Source: an uncultured Peptococcaceae bacterium
GTDB taxonomy: Bacteria; Bacillota; Desulfotomaculia; Desulfotomaculales; Desulfocucumaceae
Reading direction: 5' to 3'
DNA: 14,516 nt
NCBI GenBank assembly: GCA_958417755.1
Contig: CATZDY010000066.1
Span: 1-14,516 of the forward strand
How positions within the stretch are numbered: the stretch's first letter is position 1; the number at the start of each line of letters is the position of its first letter. Shown piece after piece: positions 7,405-13,185 of this stretch. The notes below the pieces were generated by a model. That model was not told the origin of the DNA. It worked only from the letters and a program-made list of their open reading frames with translations, and ran no database searches. The position numbers were made by a program, and so were the translations under genes.

Positions 7405-8466
7405 TTATGATTTGCGCATCCATTCTTGAGCCCCATATTTGCGCACTGTTTCTACCATTGCCCGCATATTTTCCGGCTTTGCTGCAGGCCACACATCACA
7501 GGAAGGCCAAATACTATCCACCCCTCCTGCCATACTTTCTAATACAGCCTGTTCCACCTCTACTGTCGTTCCCTGGGTCATCAACTCAGCCACATCCACA
7601 TGGCCAAAAAGCAGAGGCTCCTTTCCAATGGCTTGTCGGCTTAATTGCAAATCATTTCTAGTTTCCACACTAAGAGCATCCGCTCCACAATGTTCCATAT
7701 CAGCAATAATATGATTTGTATGCCCACACATATGCAATATATGGGGTGAAGGTATGTTCTTGAAAATTTTAATTAAACTGGGCTGCGCAATTTGTCTAAA
7801 ACTATCCGGGCTAATCATATTACTACAAGCAGTCATTTCTCGAATACATACATAATCTGCCCCAGCTTCACGATATTTTTGCGCCAGTTCCACCACTGCA
7901 TCTGCTAAATAATCCACCACTGCTACTAATTCCAGTGGCTTTCGATAAACCAGACGCAACAACAAACGCAAATCCATCATCTGTCCCAGCCAGGTAAGGG
8001 GACCCAATAACCAACTGCCAATGGCTACTTCTTTCCCTACATCCTCTTTCATTAGCCCTAGGGCTTCCCTTACCAAGGGAAAACGGCCTTTATTGGCGAA
8101 ATCAGAGGGAACTACTACTTTTTTCAAATCTTCAGGCCCATGAACAAGATGCCCTTGTACAGGCCGAATGGTGGGAAATAAGATTTCATCATCAATGCCT
8201 TCATAAAAGTTTGCACTACATCCCATGGCTTCAGCTTCCACACAAATATCAAAGGGGGCCACAGCACACTCCATTCCATAAAGACGATAAGAACTCATGG
8301 CTGCATCCGCCATACGTCTGCTATCTGTATGGATTTGCCAAAATTTCAGGCCCAAGGCCTCAACCCCTGCCATTGTCACTGTGCTCATTCCACTAAAGCA
8401 TGCCATTCTATCAGTTTCTTTACCTGCTAAAATATCTAATACCCGTTCCCTGGATGTAATACCCAT
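7405..8466 (-). CDS. second UroD-superfamily corrinoid methyltransferase
   Basis: The 353-residue protein is the same length as, and very similar to, the UroD-type protein at 1161-2222; shared stretches include HTD, SSYRL, PFD.CVEAEA.GC and a WPSCD end motif. The zinc ligands H245 and C247 (LHMCGHTN) and C323 (SCDVWP) are intact, and the UroD decarboxylase substrate motif is missing. It should transfer methyl groups to or from a corrinoid protein. It follows the membrane-protein gene by 79 bp and probably ends an AAA+/VWA/membrane/UroD transcript. The ATG at 8466 has AAGGTGG about 10 nt upstream. Either it acts on another substrate than its twin, or the two enzymes handle two steps of one pathway; the sequence cannot decide. 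Confidence 0.87.
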   Translation of the reverse strand: MGITSRERVLDILAGKETDRMACFSGMSTVTMAGVEALGLKFWQIHTDSRRMADAAMSSYRLYGMECAVAPFDICVEAEAMGCSANFYEGIDDEILFPTIRPVQGHLVHGPEDLKKVVVPSDFANKGRFPLVREALGLMKEDVGKEVAIGSWLLGPLTWLGQMMDLRLLLRLVYRKPLELVAVVDYLADAVVELAQKYREAGADYVCIREMTACSNMISPDSFRQIAQPSLIKIFKNIPSPHILHMCGHTNHIIADMEHCGADALSVETRNDLQLSRQAIGKEPLLFGHVDVAELMTQGTTVEVEQAVLESMAGGVDSIWPSCDVWPAAKPENMRAMVETVRKYGAQEWMRKS

Positions 8467-8492
8467 TATATGAAGCCCACCTTTTATCCATT

Positions 8493-8526
8493 ATTAAACC
8501 CGAATATATATTAAACCCCAATATAC
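8493..8526. repeat. two 17-bp imperfect tandem repeats upstream of the UroD gene
   Basis: ATTAAACCCGAATATAT (8493-8509) is repeated as ATTAAACCCCAATATAC (8510-8526), with 15 of 17 bases the same. They lie in the 79-bp gap, upstream of the ribosome binding site of the UroD gene. They could be a regulator site or a simple slippage duplication. Confidence 0.6.
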
Positions 8527-8529
8527 TTG

Positions 8530-8557
8530 ATTTATGCTACATCATTTATGCTACATC
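8530..8557. repeat. exact 14-bp tandem duplication over a stop codon
   Basis: ATTTATGCTACATC occurs twice in a row (8530-8543 and 8544-8557). The second copy contains the stop codon and last codons (DVA) of the membrane protein, so the gene end has been duplicated into the spacer. This looks like replication slippage and does not change the protein. Confidence 0.75.
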
Positions 8558-9607
8558 TTCCCAAGTTCCTGGGGTTTTTTGCCCTGCCCACAGGTATGGA
8601 TCTGAACATGCGCCAAAACTATACACCCAAGCCCAGCCCCAGGCCACGGTTTGCCAAGCCAATATCTGGGCTTGCCATATGGCAGCATCCCCTGCTACTC
8701 CATGAATAAATTTTACCACTTCCACTGTGGCCAAAGCCAAAGCGTACAGAATGGGGAAATAAATGATAATTGCCACTGGTGTTCCCCAAGGCTGGCGAAT
8801 CAAAGAAAAAGGCCAACAATGAATCAAAGACATGACAGAGAAGTTAAATCCCCCGGTCAAAGCAAACCAAACCCCAAACACACCGGCAAAACCTACATAA
8901 GTCCAATTCCAAAATTCACCCGCATTGGGAGCTGGATTGATTCCGCCTCCACCAAACCATGAGGCCAAATGCAGTATAACCCACATTAAGAAAATTAACA
9001 AAGCCCAGGTAGCAGCACTAAAAGTAGGCTGTTTGATGCGCCGGAAATAATAACTGGCCCCACCGGTTACTAAAATAATCTCCAACAAACCAAACCAAAA
9101 TGGAGGAATCCAAGTAATGGTATTCATAACCAATGTTGTTCCAGCTACCATGATTAATAAATTGATGAACATACGCTTTACTGGAGGCGTATCCGGCATA
9201 TGGGCATCGCCCCCCACAAAACTGGTCAAAGCAATGAAAAACCAGCTAGTGGCAATAATGGGAAAAGCCCAGGCTTCTAAGCTTACATGAAAACAAAGGG
9301 AAAGGATCAACCAAAAAACAGCTTGCACAATAATGGCCAATATGGTTAAACAAATTCCCCTTGCCCATCGATTCTCTACCTTATGAAATGGCCAATTGTT
9401 TGCCAAAGCAAATAAGGTTAAGGTTAATGCCACTTGTGGTCCCATGGCCAGAGCTGCATATTCAGCTTCCAAAGGAGCCATAAACAACTTAAAGAAAGGT
9501 GGAAAAACCAAATAAGAAAGTAAGGAAAAAACCAAAATAGCAATGACCCACGGCAATCCCCGCAAAAAATGACTAAAATCAGGCACCCTTGCCTCTTGAG
9601 TTGTCAT
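8546..9607 (-). CDS. polytopic membrane protein, unknown family
   Basis: The 353-residue protein has about nine or ten hydrophobic segments, roughly at 19-39, 50-70, 83-108, 115-135, 147-167, 170-188, 200-219, 235-257, 276-300 and 310-333. It is rich in tryptophan. The short C-terminal tail (GACSDPYLWAGQKTPGTWED) is polar. I choose the ATG at 9607 because GAGGAGGT lies 7 nt upstream; the frame runs 44 codons further up but without such a signal. I do not recognise the family. Position after the AAA+ and VWA genes and before a UroD methyltransferase suggests uptake of the methylated substrate, export of a demethylated product, or membrane anchoring of the activase. No transporter signature, ATP-binding motif or signal peptide is evident. 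Confidence 0.8.
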   Translation of the reverse strand: MTTQEARVPDFSHFLRGLPWVIAILVFSLLSYLVFPPFFKLFMAPLEAEYAALAMGPQVALTLTLFALANNWPFHKVENRWARGICLTILAIIVQAVFWLILSLCFHVSLEAWAFPIIATSWFFIALTSFVGGDAHMPDTPPVKRMFINLLIMVAGTTLVMNTITWIPPFWFGLLEIILVTGGASYYFRRIKQPTFSAATWALLIFLMWVILHLASWFGGGGINPAPNAGEFWNWTYVGFAGVFGVWFALTGGFNFSVMSLIHCWPFSLIRQPWGTPVAIIIYFPILYALALATVEVVKFIHGVAGDAAIWQAQILAWQTVAWGWAWVYSFGACSDPYLWAGQKTPGTWEDVA

Positions 9608-9614
9608 AGCGTAG

Positions 9615-9622
9615 ACCTCCTC
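9615..9622 (-). promoter_or_regulatory. ribosome binding site that sets the membrane protein start
   Basis: GAGGAGGT on the minus strand, 7 nt before the ATG at 9607, is among the strongest sites in the window. It argues against the 44-codon N-terminal extension of the open frame. Confidence 0.75.
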
Positions 9623-9872
9623 TTTTTCATGTATACATATGCACTGTTCGTCCGCTTCATGCCTAATCCTTTGAATAAACCAACAAGGAAACCAGCCTTT
9701 TCCAAACACATACCATGCATTATAAACATATCGGGCCACTACGTTATTCTCATTTATTTCGCAAAATCCGAGACATGGGATACCTTATCAAATTTTCATA
9801 TCATTTACTTCTATTAAATGAATCTATTATACCGACCAATCATAGTTTATCCTTTAAAACATATTTGGAAGT

Positions 9873-10784
9873 CTATGCTCCCTTTGCGTCCAAAGCACCA
9901 TAAGAAACGATTTCCTGGATAGCATCAATGATATCATTGAGAACTTTGATTTGCCGTATGGTTACATTGGGTAATTTTTCTAATTTTTTGGCACATGATT
10001 CCCCAATAGCTGATTGATCGTTATTGACCAATAAGATTTCCAATTTCGGCAAAAGCTGTGCTCCTTTTAAAGGATCATCACCCTCTGTGGGAATGCAATC
10101 ACTCACCATGACGCAGACCCCTTCTGTCCCTGTTGGGGCAGCATCAAGCTGTCTTTTTGCTTCCATAAATACAGCATGCAAGTCAGTGGCCCCACGACAC
10201 TCAATATCCAGGATTTCTTCTAATACTGTGGAATGATCCAAATACCCCCGCACAGATTTTACGGTTTTCACCGTGCTATCAAAAAACAATAGGGCGTAAT
10301 TTTCCGCCTTTACAGCTTCAGCCAAAACACTCACTGCTAATGCTACATAATCAATGACTGGGCCTAAGCTATTGCTTTTATCCGCTAGAATAATAAAAGA
10401 ACGTTGGGAACGAATCACATCCCGGCTATTCAAATCATGGTACGTAGGCAAATCATAACTCAGATTGCCAATGAGTTTATCCAAGGATGAATCTAAATCC
10501 CATTCTTTTCCCGGATTATAGGGCAATATTTCTGTTTTTGTGGTCACAATACCGCCTTTGGTAACCAAATGTTGACCTTCACGCAGCAAAGCCTCTACCA
10601 CCATTTGTAACAATTGCCGCTTCATGGCGGGCGTTAATTTTTTTCCGTGCGCCCTATATTCTTTCACCAAGGGCAAAGCCCGGGCATGGGTAGCACCTAA
10701 CGCTTCCAAATCCATGCTTTCTCCCCCAGCACTTGGTTCGGCTGGCTCTGCATCCAATTCAAACCCACTCAACCTATTTCTCAT
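9873..10784 (-). CDS. VWA-domain (MIDAS) protein, CoxE/CobT-like partner of the AAA+ ATPase
   Basis: The 303-residue protein has an N-terminal helical region (about 1-125) and a C-terminal von Willebrand A domain (about 128-295). The metal-ion adhesion site is complete: DKSNS (D135, S137, S139), T200 in RGATD and D229 in MVSDC. It follows the AAA+ gene by 14 bp. AAA+/VWA pairs of this type act as activases or metal-cofactor inserters: CoxD/CoxE for CO dehydrogenase, NorQ/NorD for nitric oxide reductase, CbbQ/CbbO for Rubisco, CobS/CobT in cobalt insertion into corrins. Here the client is probably a methyltransferase or corrinoid protein; this is inference from the neighbours. The ATG at 10784 has a poor ribosome binding site and may rely on coupling to the AAA+ gene. 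A start at 10715 (residue 24) has GGGGGAG 5 nt upstream and remains possible. Confidence 0.85.
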   Translation of the reverse strand: MRNRLSGFELDAEPAEPSAGGESMDLEALGATHARALPLVKEYRAHGKKLTPAMKRQLLQMVVEALLREGQHLVTKGGIVTTKTEILPYNPGKEWDLDSSLDKLIGNLSYDLPTYHDLNSRDVIRSQRSFIILADKSNSLGPVIDYVALAVSVLAEAVKAENYALLFFDSTVKTVKSVRGYLDHSTVLEEILDIECRGATDLHAVFMEAKRQLDAAPTGTEGVCVMVSDCIPTEGDDPLKGAQLLPKLEILLVNNDQSAIGESCAKKLEKLPNVTIRQIKVLNDIIDAIQEIVSYGALDAKGA

Positions 10785-10798
10785 CTTAATGGGTATTT

Positions 10799-11671
10799 TT
10801 ATCTGCGGTTTCCTATCGTTTTTTTTTCCAAAGGTGGCAATCCCAAAGCCAAACGTACAATGTCATGTATCAGTTCTTCTTCCGTAATTTCACTATCATA
10901 ACGCAATTTAACCTTTTGCAATAGAGCTGCATTGGCGATGTCCAACATTATATTTTCATCCATTACATTGGCCCCATTTTGACGATATGACTGGGCAATT
11001 CTTACCATGAAAATGGCAGCCCGAATGGAACCTCCGCTGATGGTATCTTTATGGGTTCTACTTGCCTCCACAATGCGACAAATAGCTTCAACCAATGCCT
11101 CATCCGTCTCATTGGTACGCAAACGCACAATATCCTTAGCTTGTTCCAATGGCTGGTGATTGACTCCAATCCAGACGCAACGATCAAAAAAAGCCTGGGG
11201 CAAAGGATTGGTACCCACTCTATCCAAGGGATTACAGGTAAATATACTAGTAAAACCTTCAGCAGCTTTGATGGCTCCCAAACGAGGCATATACAATTGA
11301 CGTTCATCAATTGCTGTCAAGGTACCATTGACACATTCCGAAGGAGCCCTATTGACTTCATTGAAAAGAAAAACACCGCCTTTTTCCATGGCATTGCACA
11401 AAGGCCCAGGAATAAAAGAATCCATCCCATAACCATTTTTAATCACCAAAGGGGGATCAAACCATCCTTGCAGTTTCATGGAAGAAAGCTCTTGATCGCC
11501 ATCCACACGATACAAAGGTCTTTCCAATAGCTTTGCTGCAGCTTTGGCCATTTCTGTTTTTCCAGTACCCGCTTCTCCTTCTAGGATTACTGGAATTCCC
11601 TGTTCCAAAGCTCTAATCATCAGCTGAAATTCTTTTACTTGTCCCACAATCCCTACAGATAAGAAATCCAT
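10799..11671 (-). CDS. MoxR-like AAA+ ATPase
   Basis: The 290-residue ATPase has Walker A GEAGTGKTE (32-40), Walker B VFLFNEVNRAP (100-110, with E105), sensor 1 CNP (146-148), an arginine-finger segment FFDRC (R164) and a sensor 2 segment SIRA (R217). This is the MoxR/NorQ/CbbQ branch, which forms hexameric rings that remodel a client together with a VWA protein. The VWA gene follows after 14 bp, so the two are co-expressed. It is the first gene of the AAA+/VWA/membrane/UroD group. The ATG at 11671 has a GGGGGG tract 8 nt upstream. I could not define a promoter in the 374-bp gap before it. The client is unknown; corrinoid protein or UroD/MtmB enzymes are the local candidates. Confidence 0.9.
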   Translation of the reverse strand: MDFLSVGIVGQVKEFQLMIRALEQGIPVILEGEAGTGKTEMAKAAAKLLERPLYRVDGDQELSSMKLQGWFDPPLVIKNGYGMDSFIPGPLCNAMEKGGVFLFNEVNRAPSECVNGTLTAIDERQLYMPRLGAIKAAEGFTSIFTCNPLDRVGTNPLPQAFFDRCVWIGVNHQPLEQAKDIVRLRTNETDEALVEAICRIVEASRTHKDTISGGSIRAAIFMVRIAQSYRQNGANVMDENIMLDIANAALLQKVKLRYDSEITEEELIHDIVRLALGLPPLEKKTIGNRR

Positions 11672-11886
11672 TCGTGTCGCCCCCCAGTTGTCGTTTTATT
11701 TCCAAACCATCTTACTAATGCTAAATAATATTTTCCCCTCATAATTCAAAATATAAATCGTTGTTTTTCCTAAATTTAATTCATTCGTAAAAAATTTCAC
11801 GAGAGCATCCATAATAACTCATTCAAACATCACGTGCACTCTTTCAAACTGTCTCTTTCTAAAAAATATATTTACGAACATGAGCA

Positions 11887-11915
11887 TTGCATTTAAGCAA
11901 CAATCTTGTTAGAAT
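11887..11915 (+). promoter_or_regulatory. possible plus-strand sigma-A promoter
   Basis: TTGCAT (11887-11892) and TAGAAT (11910-11915) are spaced by exactly 17 bp. Transcription would begin near 11922 and run against all genes of the window into the terminator at 11960-12005. Confidence 0.45.
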
Positions 11916-11921
11916 GAAAAG

Positions 11922-12005
11922 GTAGCTTATTTTTGTAATATCATCATATTATGTGTTTTGCATCTGCTTCTCTTGTTACAGACAAGCAGGTGCATTTTCT
12001 TTTTT
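11922..12005 (+). ncRNA. candidate small RNA of about 84 nt
   Basis: It is bounded by a promoter-like pair upstream and an intrinsic terminator downstream. It contains a symmetric hairpin TAATAT-CATC-ATATTA (11936-11951) and the terminator stem. No start codon with a ribosome binding site is present, so it would be non-coding. It ends 40 bp from the 3' end of the converging UroD gene (stop at 12046). I know of no family that it matches. It could instead be only a stray terminator. Confidence 0.35.
11960..12005 (+). terminator. intrinsic terminator reading rightward
   Basis: GCATCTGCTT (11960-11969) pairs with AAGCAGGTGC (11984-11993) over 10 bp around a 14-nt loop, followed by TTTTCTTTTTT (11995-12005). 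One pair is U-G when read on the plus strand but a mismatched A-C on the minus strand, and the T-tract is only on the plus side. The structure therefore fits plus-strand transcription better than the end of the minus-strand UroD gene. Confidence 0.6.
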
Positions 12006-12045
12006 CTGCATCTATCTCTTATCTTTATTTTAGTTCAATATAAAA

Positions 12046-13062
12046 CTATTTTGCCAAAACTGTATCCATCATTGCTTTCAGCTTTTCTGTGCTAGTAGCA
12101 GGAGGAACAGAACAACCTGGAGCTATAATATGATATCCGTCGGCAAGGGCTTTCTTTGTGGAATTTTTCACCATATCAGCATCACCATGGAATAAATCTT
12201 CAATGGTATCAATTCCGCCAATCAAACCAACTTTTTTACCAGAAGCAGCCACTGCTTTTTTCACTGCTTCAATATCAGTTTTAGGCTCAAAACTAAGACC
12301 AGCAGCACCTGAATCAATCATACCCTCAACAATCATATCCACTTTTCCGCAAATATGCAATATCACAGGAGCATCAATGTCTTTGATCATTTTTTGTTCC
12401 CAAGGCAAAGCCAAAGTTTTATAATTTGTAGGACTGATCATATCCACAGAAGCCATCATATCTTCAATACAAATTACATCAGCACCAGCTTTCACCAAGG
12501 CATTGGCCAATTCAGTGGCTGCTTTGGTAGCTACTTCCAAATAAGGAGTCAAAGCATCTTGGCTTTTTAATACGCAACGCAAACAAGCTTTGATTCCAAT
12601 CAATTCAGATACAATGGTAAAGGGACCAATAACGCCACCAATGATAGCCCGGCTATCTCCCACTGCTTTTTTGGTCAATTCCACAGCTTTAATCAGCATT
12701 TGCACTCTGCCACGCTGCATAAAATCTTCTGGGAAAGTAGGATTCGGGGTATCTTTGGGATTAAATGCATGTTCTGCAATACTGGGTAAGTTTTTATCAT
12801 CACCAGGTTTTAAAGAACAACCCAAAGCTTCCTCTTCAATGGTTTGGCAAAATGGCACCCGCACAGCGTCCCAACCCAAAATATCCGCTGCTCCTAAGGC
12901 CAATTTGGACATTACCTCAGCATCATAGTTTGCTTCAGGCCAACGAGCTCCGGTTGCATCCATTTGTGCATAAGTAGCTGTTTGGTTGACACAACCCACT
13001 GCTGCCCTATCCTTAATTTCCCCTTGTACTGCCGCCATAAATATTGCTTTTGCATCAGACAT
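12046..13062 (-). CDS. MtbA/MtaA-type zinc methyltransferase (UroD superfamily)
   Basis: The 338-residue protein has the zinc ligands H236 and C238 (LHICGKVD) and C317 (APGCSVPP), followed by TSTEKLKAMMD, the usual C-terminal pattern of MtaA/MtbA. In methanogens MtbA takes the methyl group from methylamine corrinoid proteins to coenzyme M. Here it lies directly after an MtmB-family gene, the methanogen pairing, yet bacteria of this type are not expected to use coenzyme M. It may therefore transfer to another thiol or pterin, or act in the reverse direction. It differs clearly from the two 353-residue UroD proteins. The ATG at 13062 follows AAGGAGG by 10 nt. A strong hairpin lies between it and the MtmB-like gene. 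Confidence 0.87.
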   Translation of the reverse strand: MSDAKAIFMAAVQGEIKDRAAVGCVNQTATYAQMDATGARWPEANYDAEVMSKLALGAADILGWDAVRVPFCQTIEEEALGCSLKPGDDKNLPSIAEHAFNPKDTPNPTFPEDFMQRGRVQMLIKAVELTKKAVGDSRAIIGGVIGPFTIVSELIGIKACLRCVLKSQDALTPYLEVATKAATELANALVKAGADVICIEDMMASVDMISPTNYKTLALPWEQKMIKDIDAPVILHICGKVDMIVEGMIDSGAAGLSFEPKTDIEAVKKAVAASGKKVGLIGGIDTIEDLFHGDADMVKNSTKKALADGYHIIAPGCSVPPATSTEKLKAMMDTVLAK

Positions 13063-13109
13063 CCGTTAACAACCTCCTTTTAATGATATAAATTTATAAT
13101 GGTTGATAA

Positions 13110-13150
13110 TTTAAGTGAGGGGACTGGATTAACCAGTCCCTCCACTTAAA
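13110..13150. repeat. 18-bp intergenic hairpin between MtmB-like and MtbA-like genes
   Basis: Positions 13110-13127 pair with 13133-13150 around a 5-nt loop; of 18 pairs one is G-U and one mismatched. No T-tract follows on either strand. In the minus-strand transcript it would sit 36 nt after the MtmB-like stop, where it could protect the upstream message or partly end transcription, making unequal amounts of the two enzymes. Confidence 0.6.
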
Positions 13151-13185
13151 AAGTATAACACATTTAATTCTCCATAAGCAATGGA

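Larger units (their letters stand above)
11672..12045. other. 374-bp intergenic stretch with a plus-strand transcription unit
   Basis: No protein gene is visible. The right half holds a plus-strand promoter-like pair, a small AT hairpin and an intrinsic terminator, described separately. The left half, upstream of the AAA+ gene, contains two TTCAAAC direct repeats (11823-11829 and 11843-11849) on either side of a CACGTG core, possibly an operator. No good minus-strand promoter was found. Confidence 0.55.

Noticed and set aside
9608..9739. 44-codon N-terminal extension of the membrane protein
   Set aside because: A strong ribosome binding site lies just before the internal ATG at 9607, and the extension has no upstream signal.
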